Shown here: one piece after another, positions 35,512 through 47,245 of the stretch
How positions within the stretch are numbered: the first letter of the stretch is position 1
How the letters are laid out: each line of letters starts with the position of its first letter
Assembly: GCA_012845835.1 (NCBI GenBank)
Contig: JABAKD010000027.1
Coordinates: forward strand, 7,867,364 to 7,931,363
Direction: 5' to 3'
DNA length: 64,000 bases
From: Undaria pinnatifida
Taxonomy: Eukaryota; Sar; Phaeophyceae; Laminariales; Alariaceae
The notes under the pieces: generated by a model
The model's input: only the letters and a program-made list of their open reading frames with translations
What the model was told of the DNA's origin: nothing
The model's database searches: none
Position numbers and translations under genes: made by a program

Positions 35512-38411
35512 CTGTTCCGTTCCGTTTCGTTTCGGTTGGTTTCGTTTCGTTTCGGTGTTGTGTCGGTTTCGGTTCCGTTTCGTTCGTCGCCACCACAAGA
35601 GAAGGGACCACCCAAAAAGCAGGCACAGCAGGAGAAAGACAAGGCAAGACGCGCGCACAAGACGAGAAAACAAAAGCGCGAGGCAGCGGAAGGGAAGAAA
35701 AACTATGTAAAATGATGGTTGTTCTATGGTCGTTCTCCCATTAACCCAATCGCCACAACCATAGTCAGGCTCCAATCGCAACACATCATGCCACCAAGGA
35801 AACAACAAAATTAACCCACAGCTGGTACACATGATATGGTCAAGACTATATATACAAACAGCAAAGGACAGAGAACGTGCAGCGGAGAGGACGAACGAGC
35901 AGACAAGAACTTCCGCTTCGAAAAAGCGGGGCAACAAATGACGGTCCGATCCTAGGACTATCTTTTTTTCGTTAGAATGTTTTCCTCTTCCGCCAATCAA
36001 AGCCCGATGACCATCTTTTTTTTTTTTTCGTTTTCCTAAAAACCAAAGCCCAAGGGTCTCTTCTGCAGAGGGTCAGCGGTCAAAGGTCGAGGGGACGGGC
36101 CAACAAAACAACAAGACCAGACAGCGCTCCGCGTATTTTTGAACCAAGTGTTGGAGGTACGGAGAGGCACGCGGAGCAGTCCATGTGTGTGTTGGGGTAA
36201 TCTACTCATTTATCAGGAAGCGATCGATTCACAAACACCAAAAAAGAGCAAAAAAAAAACAAAGGGATGTGGGATGGTGAATAAGGCAAGAGGGGTGGGA
36301 GTGGGGGGGGGGGGGGTTGGATCTCGTTTTTTTCAAGGTGTCTTTGTGGCTCGCTCGTTTGCTCGTTCCTATGTTTGTTATTTTCTGAATACGTTCCATC
36401 ACTTCTACAGAAAGAAATGGAGGCGATCACCACAACACACAGTCCACGGACAGGCGAGCCACAAGGGAACAGGGGCTAGGACGAAAAAAAAAAAAAAAAA
36501 TGCCAAAAGACACCCCCCGGAGGAACACCGAGAGCCGCAGGCATAGCGCATCCATCGTCCGGAGAGCAAACGGAAACGACACGAAGAAAATACCCGACGC
36601 GACAGAACAAAACAAAAAATAAAATCAAGAAAAACAAAGGACTGATACACCAGTAGCAGTGCGGAGAGCGAAAGGAAACAACACGACGCAAACCCAACCA
36701 AACCAAACCAAACCAAACCAAACAAAACCAAACAACAACAACAGTCCCAGAGCAGAAGGACATGACAGCGTCCGAAAACACAACACAACACAAATCAACA
36801 AACGAACAACCAACCACAAAAAAAAACTAATGCAGCAACACAACGAAGGCAAAAAAACAAACACAATAATAAAGAAACGTATAACAGCAGTAAACCAACA
36901 CAAACAAGGGAGATCAATCGTACTCCGCGGACGATTTCTAACCCTCCTCTGACCCCAAGTACTTCTAGGACAAAAAGAAGCTACAGTCCATGTGTGTGTT
37001 GTTCACGCAAAAAAAAAAAACTGACATTCCCACCCATCGACACGCAGTGGGTGGTATTGCCGATGAATCATCCTACAAAGAGACAAGCTCTGTGGTCGCA
37101 AAACTACCAAGAGATAGATACACACCCCGTACACACTACGGAGATTTGGTCAAGCAATGCTCCATGCACCCCGCTAATGACCAAACTCTCAACTAAGCCC
37201 CTTAAGACGTGCACCGACGAACCTGGGGACAAAACCACTTGGCATTAGACTAAGAACACTCTTGGAGCGACAAAATGATATATATATACAAGGTTCCCCT
37301 TCGGGAGGTGGACACGTGCCTCCCGGGGGCGACGCAAGTCGAATGACTACAACTAACTGATGATGAAGTATTTTGCATAAGGTGTATATCGGAGGGATGC
37401 GTAGTGGAAAGAATGTGGATAATATAATAAGATATCACAGACTTTTGGAGGAGGAGGGTTGGGATATTGCTGAGGCTCGGTGTGATAAGTTATTCGAAAG
37501 TCCACTCCGTATAACTGCGTGGCAGCAACTAATTCTACGTTTGTAGCATATATATGTGTAAGGCTGTGACATGAAGTGGAGATACTCTTCAACACTCGAA
37601 TATGTAGTAGGTTGAGATCCAGCGACTTCCACAAGTTCTTGATTTGCTCCAGCTAAGATGCTGTCGTGGAAAGTGTTGAAACCTGATCCTGGGATAACGG
37701 TGTACAAATTGGTTGTGATGTGGGCAATAATATGTGCACGGACGATGTGATGTAAAGCTGGGTTGTCGTGCACACGACGCGAGATACATCTTAATAAACA
37801 TGCACCATCACCAATCTCGGGAATAATGGACCATTGACCAGAATTGTTATTGTTGCCGCTGTTGTTGTCTTGATCATTTTCGCTGTCTGATGGGTTTGTA
37901 CTGCTGCTGTCGCTGCTGTTAGAGGAATCATTGGTGTCAATTTATTGTTTGTTTTCTGTGTCCAGTATTTTTCCCCGCGTGCTTATACCGATGTTTGTTG
38001 CCGATATGGTCTGTTGTGTGCACATCGTTACTTTTGCTTGGGTTGTGTTGCTACTTCATAACTCTTTATACAGGTTTCGCTACTGCTGTATGGTAACCAC
38101 CGTGTCAGTTGTGAGGGAGAACTCACAGTAATGACATAGTTCACGTCGCTGCAGCGGGTACATATACACCGCGCCCGCGTCTAGCAGTGCGGGAAAATTC
38201 TCTCTCAAATACATTTTGATGCCACCCCGATGTACGTGCGAGGATTAAAGTTCCACCGTGTGTGTAGTAGACGTATTTAAGCCTGACGATATGCCTATAT
38301 TTTAGGCTCTAAACCAAATTAAGCCCTGTCGTATTTTAAATGTCTACAAAATAAGACTATTTTATCGACCTAACGACCACGGCAGACCACGGTGAGATGT
38401 GGATTTTCCCA

Positions 38412-38451
38412 AAATATGCACTTGGGCACATTTTGGCCCAAGTGCATATTT
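38412..38451. other. Perfect 16-bp hairpin
   Basis: AAATATGCACTTGGGC pairs exactly with 38436-38451, leaving the 8-nt loop ACATTTTG. No terminator-type T run that would give it a clear role. Confidence 0.75.
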
Positions 38452-40889
38452 GAAGCAATTTTCCGAGTATTTTCCAGCAAACAACAGCATTTCAGACGAC
38501 AAAAGCTCGAGGAAACATCAGACGGATGCCTACATTTCGAGGGTGGAAATTGAACCGGGTTGAGGGCCAGTCCTGCTGTGCTGCTGTACTGACTGCCACA
38601 CTGAGGCACACCGAAGGCGGCAGACGCCTGCGAGGTATCCTACATATGAAGCGAGTATGGAGTACGAAGCACTCGATGTTTTTGCCAGGCACCAGTTATT
38701 TGTTTTGGCCGTTTGTTCAAGCTCGCACAGCATGGGCAGGCGAGGGTATTTATCGAAGTTTTCACCCACTCATGTATGTGCTGACTCATGACATAAATCC
38801 TCGTCTTGCCATCTGCGTCTGGAGTAGTGCAGAAATATCATAGTCTATTTTCAAGTAGTTTGATCTTTCCTCGGCTTTTCTTTTTATGCGTACTGAAAGA
38901 GACCACTATTTCGAGTTTTAGACATATGGTGTTTTTTTTATTCGTTTAAGGTCGAAATATCGAATGGCCTAGCTCTTCCAGTTGGAAGTACTTAAGACCA
39001 AACCTCGAGGCTTAAATACGTCTAGTGTGTGGTTGCCCGGGGACAGAAGTGTCTCATACCCCGCAAAATAGAGCCAGTCTCGGCGGCTTTCCGCGGCCAT
39101 AGCTCGCGCCACGGACGTCCCATGAGCCCGGCACACGGCTGATAATATACCGACGGGTAGTCTGATCGCATTGCAGAAGAAAGCACACCAAAAAACTCTG
39201 CGCCGGCGGAGAAAAAGGGACGGACTAGGCAAAAAAATCAAAATGGTACATATGCATATATATTCTACCAGGTATGTATATAGCAGTGAGCGCGTTTTTT
39301 TTCCCGAAAACATTCAAGCAGTTCTGCTAATAACAAGATTTGTTTTTGTCATTTAAAAAAAAAGATTATCTTGGGAGATCCGGGTAAAAAAAAAGCTTCA
39401 AAATTCCATACACTTCTGTTGTACCATTTTTGTCCATCTGCAAAACGCAGACTTGATTTAACACCACCCCTTTGGTTAAGTCGACACCGTGGACTTGCCA
39501 GCGATCATAATAAGAGTAACGAAATCTACAGGCAGCAACTTGTACTTTGCTATGTGGGATCTATGTTTCGTAGCTTGTGACCAGACAGAGAGTTCATCTC
39601 TCTATTAGACGAACAGAGGCATCGGCACAGATATTGCGTGTTTTCATGTACATCTACTGTAGATTTGGTGCACATACGACGTTTGAAGTGAACACAAACA
39701 GTAATACATCTCACACTTCAAATCGTGTTTCGCACTCCAATTCCAGCGAGATACAAGTCCCCTCAAAATATATCCGTATAGTAGCTTGTGGTCAAAAATT
39801 CAGTTTAGACTAACGTTGGCCCCTCTAACAAGCACCAATCTGACCGAGGCTCAAAACCCTCAAGCATTCTGTCATGTCATACACAACACCGGACCTTGAG
39901 CATGCGTTCTTCTTGCAAAGGATTGAACAAGTACCAGGCAGCGCTCATCTCACCCAACCATCGTCTGATACTTCTTAGCGTCCTGAGAAAAAGTGAGCCT
40001 GGGTTTCTGGGCTGCACGTCTTTTTTCGAGGATAAACTCGTTGGAACTGGCGGCAGATGTACAGGTTTCTGCATGGTGTAGGGTAGGGTAGGCGTAGGCG
40101 CAACTCGATCCCAGTCGACGAGGGAAGAACATGCTGAATTATTCTCGCAAAAAAAAATTGAAGGCGCGTACAGCAGTGGGGAGGGGGGACTAGGGCCTGC
40201 TCAGTGACCCCGGTACCTCCAGGGAGGGAGAAGCAGAAAGAAAAAAGTGCAATATCTTCGCACGTTTTTCTTACTCCCGGCAGATGGGACGAGCAAAAAA
40301 AAAAAAAAAGGGGGCACAAGGGTTACAGCAGGGTGTGTGTTCCCTCACATTAAACCGAAAACCGATTGTTCCTCCCATCTAAGGGCCACAGCACTAAGGT
40401 AACCCTTGCACACATGTTTCTGTACTGCAGTAGTAGTGCTCTAAGAGCACTGGACTAACCCTTGAATATTCGCCACCAGGTATGGTATATACCAGGTATC
40501 CTCCTGTTTGTAGTGCAGTGCAGTATACCAGGTGTACCGAACTTCATAGCAAAAAGGGTGAAGTCAAGCTGTGGCCCTTACCCATCCACAACCGCAACAA
40601 TCACGTCCACTCACTAATTCCAAGCACAGCCCCCCCCCCCCAACACGCCGACGCGCACAGTGCACAAGCTAAAGGGCCAAGCCCTTTCATACCGCCGCAC
40701 CACAATTTTCAGATAAAAACCCATCCATCGTACTTGGAATTAGAGTTAGATCGCTGCTGCGGGCGATACGATAACAAACCAAAGTCCAAAGAACCGTTTG
40801 GAGGTTCAGCATATATAGCGACCACACAAAAGCAGACCAGTTGCGGCCTCTCATCAACCGCCACCACCCATTGTTACACTGGGGGAACT

Positions 40890-41282
40890 CGATCTAACCC
40901 CAAAGCCCTCCCTATACTAAAATCAAGTAATTTCGTCCCGAAAACGGGTTTCCAGTCCCAAACGCGTTAAGAGCGGAAACATGCTACCGCGGTACTACAC
41001 GAAGAGGTGCGCCTCTCTTTTCTGAGGGTTCTAACTTGACCCGTTTCCAACTCCTGAAACTATCCCAGTCTAACTCCAAGTGTTTCGTCCCCGTGTCGGG
41101 ACTGAAGCGCTAAAAGGGTTAACTATCCCAGTCGAACTCCAAGTGTTTCGTCCCCGTGTCGGGACTGCGGTGCTAAAAGGGTTATAACGCCTTCACTACT
41201 GGAAATCCCTCTTGACGGGGATAAATTTACTTGACATTAGTACAGGGGAGAACATTTGGAGCTCTACTCGTAGACGGGTTCA
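40890..41282. repeat. Cluster of family C and related copies
   Basis: A family C copy ends at about 40968. Two near-identical stretches containing CCAAGTGTTTCGTCCCCGTG lie at about 41060-41185, and a reverse family C copy lies at 41185-41282. Confidence 0.65.
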
Positions 41283-41327
41283 AAAGAGCTCTGCTTTTCC
41301 TTCAGCCCAGAAAATGTCTTATTAATA

Positions 41328-41607
41328 GACGCGTGCTACGGTAGAGGTGGCACTTTTCGTCCGAAAGTGGTTTCTGAATGACGGGGCTCCTTAACCCAAA
41401 ATCGTCGGAAAATACGCCCCCTTAATTTTTGCGTGGTTCTCGTTGCGTACCTAGCCCATATGTGTTTTCTTCATCCGGAAGTAGCATTTTTTTTCCCCAA
41501 ATCATCAGTTTTTTTGGGTTAAGAAGGGCGTGTCTTAACCTCCTCCTAAAGTGAGGGGTAGTGTTGAGAAAAAAACCGTGGTGAGCACCTCTATCGTAGG
41601 ACGCGTC
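41328..41607. mobile_element. Family A MITE copy, best-preserved ends
   Basis: It begins GACGCGTGCTACGGTAGAGG and ends CCTCTATCGTAGGACGCGTC, about 20 bp of near-perfect inverted repeat, 280 bp overall. No coding frame. Confidence 0.85.
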
Positions 41608-41729
41608 AATAGAGCAATCAGAAAGTGAAAACTCGGTCAAGAGACCCATGACCTACAGGAGTAGGTACATAAAACCAGTATAAAACGCATTATAGCAAAA
41701 ACAAGAAATGACATTCCAACGATTCTGGG

Positions 41730-41871
41730 TTATAACGCCGTTACAACTGGAACCCCCTCCCTACACTAATTTCCAGCAATTTTGTCCCCGAAATCGGTTT
41801 CCACCTTGTAAATCGATTTCGGGGACAAAATTGCTGGTTATTAGTAGAGGGAGGGAAAGGCGTTAAGAAGA
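41730..41871. repeat. Two family C copies forming a hairpin
   Basis: The pair is inverted tail to tail: GCAATTTTGTCCCCGAAATC at 41786 is repeated as its complement at about 41815-41840. The outer parts (CCCTCCCTACACTAAT and ATTAGTAGAGGGAGGG) also pair. Confidence 0.8.
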
Positions 41872-41929
41872 AGCAGGCCCGGCCCGTCTTTCGCAAAACC
41901 ATTTGGCCAACATAAATAATTTTTTTTCT

Positions 41930-42024
41930 TCTATCCTACGGCGGATGGGGAAAGAAAAAGCTCACGCCCACCACACTCCCACGTATTTTCATACACGTCG
42001 TGTATCGATTTAACTCAATTGCAA
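41930..42024 (-). repeat. Family D repeat copy, inverted
   Basis: It contains CTACGGCGGATGGGGAAAG, CCACGTATTTTCATACACGT and GTATCGATTTAACTCAATTG. Confidence 0.72.
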
Positions 42025-42439
42025 AACAAAAAACGAAGAGCGGTAAAAAGTCGGCCTGTCACGCCTACTGAATGAACTCGATGACGTTAAACCGACAAAA
42101 CCACTATTTCAGAGAGACGGGGCCGCAGGCAGCTCCTTGCAATCCTACAACTGCAGCAATAGTCGCAAGCCACTCCATTACGGGTTCGCGCCTTCACGCA
42201 TTTACGGACGCCAGGTGAGATATCAGGTAACCGACCCAGCCAAAAGCCTAAAAAGCCCTAACTTAGCCCCAAAATTATCAAGGTTTTTTTTTCACGGGTC
42301 GAATCATGGCTCGCGGGTCGGATCGGATCTGGGTGACCCGGCCCTACCCGTGATACACGATTCCTTTCGGTCGGTTTTCCTCCTGTAGGACTACGTTTGC
42401 CTGTTCCGCGATTTCTTTCAGCCGATTTTGATTTTATGA

Positions 42440-42530
42440 AATTATTCCAACGACGTCAGCTGTGAGTTCGACAAATTTAGAGTCGATGTTCATCTCTGCA
42501 AGATGCACCGGTCGTCCGTTTTCAGCAAGT
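42440..42530 (+). repeat. Family H repeat copy
   Basis: AACGACGTCAGCTGTGAGTT, then AGTCGATGTTCATCTCTGCA and CACCGGTCGTCCGTTTT. Confidence 0.72.
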
Positions 42531-42654
42531 TTTCATGAGGCAAAACCAAATATACTATGACAATACACTACGACAATCGTACTATAATACTAATCGTGCA
42601 TGACCAAGTGTTAGATCGGTAACACGTCCATCTTCTGTATAATCTAGCAACAAG

Positions 42655-42724
42655 AACAGCAACAGCAACAGCAACAACAACAACAACAACAACAACAACA
42701 ACGACAACAACGACAACAACGACG

Positions 42725-42755
<31 letters not shown>

Positions 42756-42775
42756 CGACAACGACAACAGCAACA
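42655..42775. repeat. CAA/CGACAA microsatellite
   Basis: Runs of CAA with interspersed CGA. They yield artificial poly-Val/Leu frames on the minus strand. Confidence 0.9.
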
Positions 42776-45399
42776 ACCTTACATTGTAGGTCATCATTAA
42801 TTACCACATCAACGTAGTAATAGTACACATACGTAACATTAACTAAACGCAGCAGTGTTGGAACATATCCCAAATTTGTACAAAGATGTTTGCGTGTTGT
42901 TTTTCAGTCGATGTAGACGGAAGTGGAAAACACGTCCAAGTAGGAAAAAGTACCATGGTATCATAGCCGATTTATAAAACGTGGGCACGTAGTCGTAGTG
43001 GAAAACACGTCCAAGTAGTAGAAAATACCATGGTTTCATAGCCGGTACATAAAACGTGGGTAGGCGCAGATTGACAAAGGGGTCTCGATTCCGCATGCTC
43101 GAAAAAAAAAAAAAAAGTGGCAAATTGTTGCAGTAGCAACAAGGGGAATTTCTCGAGATTACGACTCAAAAGTTGATACTACAGCACTGCTCAACAAACG
43201 CGCGCTCGCAGCCCAACAGGCGCTTCCTTGTGTGATAGACTGCGAAAGAAGCTTGCGAAAGAAGCCGAATGACAAAAAAAAAATGAAAACAGGGAACAAC
43301 AAAACATGTGTACTCGTACGAACATATTTTGAGAAAAAAAACGGACCGCAAGATTTTTCTCCATTTCTTCTCTTCATTATTTCTTCTCCACCGCCTTATT
43401 TCTTCCAGGTCTTCTATTATCATGTATACCAACATTAGAAAGTCACTTCGACCCAAATACAGCGAGAGAAAGAGTGTACGTGTGGGGGGGGGGGCGGGGG
43501 GGTTTGACGATAATCGGAAGCGAAGGAGAAAGGGCAGAAAAAACGGTAAGGCATGCAGCACGAAGATGCTATACAAATGTTGTACGCACATCCGGTAAGC
43601 TTGTCGACGTCTTCTTCTCTAATTTATTCTTCTTGACCTGCTATTTATCATGTAAACATTAGAAACGCCGCTTCAACCCAAAGACATGCGAGGGTTTTCG
43701 AGTGGGGGAGCGCGGGGGGGTGGGGGGGGGGGTTCTTGCGGCGACCATAGGAAACGAAGGAAAAAAGGAATAAAAAACCGGCAAGATATATACAAGAAGA
43801 TACTATCATTATTACTAATAATATACAAATGTTTTACCAACACCCGGTGGGCTTGTCCGCATGTTCTCGTAAGTTCTTCATATTCTTCTGCTATTATTAT
43901 ATCAACATAACGAGGGTCGTATGGAGGGGGTAGTGGGGAGGAGTTTCGCGACGAGAACAGAAAAAAACGGTACAGGTATAATATGACAAGAAGATATTAC
44001 ACAAAATCTTTCACCAAAATCAGAGCTTCCTTGCCCACTTCTTCTCTAATTCCTTCTTATTCTTCTGCTACTACATGATCATTAGAAAATACGCTTCGAC
44101 CGAAAGACACAGCGAGGGCCTGGGGCGGGAAGGGGTGGGGGTTCGCGACGAACAACAAAAAGGCGAGGACAAGAGATAGAAAAAAACGGTATGATAGGAT
44201 TACCCGGTATTTAAGATATACCTGGTATGATAACTAATGTTTAACCTAGATCTTTACACGCACCGCATCGTCTAGGCGAGACTTTCTTGTGGGGACGGTT
44301 GTACGGGTTCAAGAAAGATCCCACCCCACAGCAGCGCTTCAACAAGAGGGGCAGCAAATAAATCAATATGCCATAAACTTAATACCAGGTACAAGTACTA
44401 GGTGTCGTATCATGTTCATATATACCACTGCGTGTTTTATCAGCATGGATTGAGTATACTGTTAACAGGTGAATGAAGACAACTTCTACGTTCATCTCGC
44501 AGTATGCACGATACCAGGGAAAACAAACCATACGAACCAAGTACACGTCAGACATGAACGGTGCATTTCTACTCGTTACCAGCTGTGCTGTTCTGTTATG
44601 ATATCGCTGCTGTCCCTGTTGACGTCACAGCACACATCATTGCGGCAGTTCTACACCAACATCAATGCTACCCCCACCACACATACCCGTCCTCCTGCTC
44701 TGGTTTCACATTCCGCACGCGGCACTACGCGTTGGTGCTGCTCCTTTGTTTTCTTTTTTATCGTCCGGCGGATGGGGAAAAATAAAGCTCAAATGCGTTG
44801 CAGCGCTCATCAAAAAAAGTGCGAGGATTCCCTTCACATTAACCAACCCTCTACGCAAGTCGGACATCAGAGAGAAAACTCTCTCAATTTTCCGAAAAAA
44901 ACGACAATTCTTCTCTATACAGCAAAGGCGGTGGTGCGGCAGAGCTTACACGACACGACCGCCTTATCGGGGCAATCCGCCTTATTTATTCGGGGCCAAT
45001 GATTGTAATTCCACAGTCACACCGCCTTAAATCGGGATATCGTCTTAACTCAGACCGCCTTATGGGAGAACCCCTACTGCTGTGTTATCTTGTACCATAG
45101 GCAACACGAATCAATCCGAACTGTTGCTGCTGCTGCTACTGGGGTAAGAGACGTGTGTAAAACCGTAATACAGGGAGGTTTAAGAAAAGCGTGTATCAAT
45201 AGCATGCCGATACTCAAAACTGCTGCGCGCCCGCTCTTCCAACTGTGGACGCTTGCACAGGTCGCGCTCTTCGCGGCTTTGGTCGGGAGACTAAAACCAT
45301 GTAACTAGTTGATGTAACAAAAAAAAACGCACATTTGTCGACAGTTAAACGGGCCTGCCCTTGCCCGGCCCCTCCCCTTGTTATGTAATATATAGAAAA

Positions 45400-45525
45400 A
45401 GCGTAATGAGCGCCCAAATGTTGGAGGTGTCTCTATTAGGAGTAGGAACGGTGCTCCGTCTCGAAGGGATGCGTGGTCAATGGTCGAATGACTGAGGCAA
45501 GGAACAAATGAGCACGCCCCCTCCC
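45400..45525. repeat. Second copy of the 230-345 repeat
   Basis: Same order of motifs (GTAATGAGCGCC, GGGATGCGTGGTCAATGG, poly-C). Confidence 0.6.
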
Positions 45526-46091
45526 CCCCCCCAACTACTAAGGGCGACGGGAGAGAGCTTTACATAAATCGTACCTCGTATCTGGTGCACAACTAATGTA
45601 GGGATACTTCATACGGCAACGGGAAACGCTTCCAAGAATTTGAACCATGTTACAAAATCATGTATCTGGTATATTAGTTTTCATCCCTGCTTGCTCTCTT
45701 CGCGACCTCATTGTTTTGACTCTTCGACGATCACATTATTTGTAGTTAGCATCGCTATGAAACGGCTCAAAAAGTGCATACGGCCCAACAAAAAACACAA
45801 CGAAAAAAGAGTAAAAGGACAAAACAAAACAAAGCAACCCTCCCCTCAAAACAACGTCATGTAATGACAAAAAAAAAGAAGAGCGAAAGCAGCGAAATGA
45901 ACGAACCGCGGCAACAAGAAAGGCTCTATCCATCAGCGTGCGTCTGTACGTGAATCCCACAATCACGCACACATGACACGAAAAATGTGTCAAACCCAAA
46001 CGTCGAATTGTTCAAATTTCAAAACACGCACAAAGAAAGCGTGGGGTGAAAAAAAAATATATATACAGTCAGTTAGTGGGTACACTCCGAT

Positions 46092-46429
46092 TAACCTCTG
46101 TAGAGCCCCAAACCCCTTCCCTATACTAACTTGAAGTAAAGTTGTCCCCCACAAGGGTTTCGAGTTATAAAGGCGTTAACCCCTTGAGAGCCCCCAAATC
46201 CCTCCCTTTTCTAACTTCAAGACATTTGTAAAGAAAAAGGGTTTCAGTAGTGAAGGCGTTAACCCCTTTGGAGCCCCCAAATCCTTCCCTGTACTATATT
46301 CAAGTAAATTTGAAAAAAAGGGTTTCCAGTAGTGAAGGCGTTTACCCCTTAAGAGCCCCAAATCCCTCCCTATACTAAATTCAAGTAAATTTGTCCGCAA
46401 AAACGGGTTTGCAGGTGTCAAGGCGTTAA
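46092..46429. repeat. Array of four TTAA-ended family C elements
   Basis: Four head-to-tail units of about 87 bp each begin TTAACCCCTT (or a close variant), contain CCCAAATCCCTCCCTATACTA and end AAGGCGTTAA. Neighbours share a single TTAA or a near match. Element ends TTAACCCCTTTAGAG and TTAACGCCTTTACA are partial inverted repeats. Confidence 0.82.
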
Positions 46430-46469
46430 AAGCGCCCCGTTACAAGCCAAAACATGCGCTCTGAACTAC

Positions 46470-46556
46470 AAAGCGCTCTCATCTGCAGTGGTCAATGTAT
46501 AGCCTTTAGTACTAGAGCGCTCTCATCTGCAGTGGTCAATGTATAGCCTTTAGTGT
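46470..46556. repeat. Tandem duplication of ~45 bp
   Basis: GCGCTCTCATCTGCAGTGGT and CAATGTATAGCCTTTAGT appear twice in direct succession. Confidence 0.8.
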
Positions 46557-46585
46557 GGCGGGACATGTCGAGTTGGCTCGCTCTT

Positions 46586-46953
46586 AACGCGTTTACATCT
46601 GGAATCCCTCTTTGGGAGACAAATTTACTTCAAGATAGTACAGGGAGGGGGTTTGGGGGCTCTAAAGGGTTTCACCTATTTCCAACTCATAAAAAATCTA
46701 TCCTAGTCTAAACTCCAAATGTTTCGTCCCGATGTCGGGATTGCGGTGCTGAAGAGGGTTATAACCCCTTCAGAGCCCCGCAATCCCTCCATACTAATTC
46801 CAAGTGAGTTGTCCCCCCCAAAACGGGTTTCCAGTTGTAAGGGCGTCAACTCCCGAATGATTGTGACCCCTTTAGAGCTCTCAACTCCCTCCCTATACTA
46901 ACTCTTCAAGTAATTTTGTCCCAAAAACGGATTTACAGCTGTGAAGGCGTTAA
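46586..46953. repeat. Three further family C copies, mixed orientation
   Basis: Copies lie at about 46586-46675 (reverse), 46757-46848 and 46866-46953. Each keeps the TACTAA...CAAGTAA core and the GGGTTTCCAGTTGTAA.GGCGT end. Confidence 0.75.
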
Positions 46954-47022
46954 CTCGGGTGCTCTTATATTAAATCGGCGTACCCACTGTACAAGAAAAA
47001 AATCACGGTAAACACTACCCAC

Positions 47023-47153
47023 CGGGAAACCCGCCGCTGGCCTCGACCTCTTTCCTGTCCAGTCGGATGTGGATGGGTCGTCCCCCCAAGTCAGCGTTGT
47101 TGAGTTGCTCAATAGCTGCCTCCGCGATGGCGGGGTCGGCGTACGTCACCAAT
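47023..47153 (-). CDS. RRM protein exon: second half of RRM1
   Basis: The exon is 131 nt, with acceptor TATAG before 47153 and donor GTGGGT after 47023. It reads a split Gly codon, then LVTYADP, AIAEAAIEQLNN, GGRPIHIRLDRK and EVEASGGFP, ending in phase 1. This is the beta3-helix2-beta4 half of an RRM, with the expected hydrophobic pattern and the closing VRLDRK-type strand also seen in RRM3. It needs an upstream exon ending in GG to rebuild the Gly. The same intron position and phase (Gly before L-V-x-Y) occurs in RRM3, which supports the reading. The first half of this RRM was searched for up to position 64000 and not found. Confidence 0.85.
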
Positions 47154-47245
47154 CTATATCATCACCATCAACCATTGTCGCCATCATCATCGTCGCCGTC
47201 ATCGTCATCGCCATCACCATCATCACCATCATCACAACGCGCGCC
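47150..47245. repeat. CATCAC-type microsatellite at an acceptor site
   Basis: Repeats of ATC/ACC and GTC lie directly upstream (coding sense) of the exon at 47153. Confidence 0.85.

Larger units (their letters stand above)
35512..47022 (-). other. Intron, RRM1 to RRM2, 11.5 kb
   Basis: The intron has donor GTGGGT, acceptor AACAG and phase 1. It holds MITE copies (41328-41607, 41730-41871, 46092-46429, 46586-46953), a CAA microsatellite (about 42655-42775), an A/C-rich stretch (about 36660-36900), a 16-bp perfect hairpin at 38412-38451, and G-rich tracts at 43480-43740. No additional exon with RRM or other recognisable coding content was seen. Because the flanking phases match, none is required. 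Confidence 0.75.
24540..47153 (-). other. Gene for a multi-RRM RNA-binding protein (5' end not found)
   Basis: Six minus-strand exons join in one frame: 47153-47023, 35511-35382, 32791-32716, 30877-30650, 28232-28168 and 24645-24540. Splice phases agree at every junction (1, 2, 0, 0, 2), and the sum is 244 codons plus a TAG stop. The product carries the C-terminal half of RRM1, a complete RRM2, a poly-Gly linker and a complete RRM3. RNP2-like FVGNL and RNP1-like GRSRGFG/GRSKGWG cores are visible. Known families with this layout (yeast Gbp2/Hrb1, hnRNP M, algal G-strand binding proteins) bind mRNA or G-rich single strands in the nucleus; assignment to them is inference. The five introns are 11511, 2590, 1838, 2417 and 3522 bp. 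The first RRM1 half and the start codon were not identified and may lie beyond position 64000. No polyadenylation signal was recognised after the stop. Confidence 0.87.

Noticed and set aside
42568-42873. Poly-valine/leucine membrane protein
   Set aside because: Translation of the CAA microsatellite.
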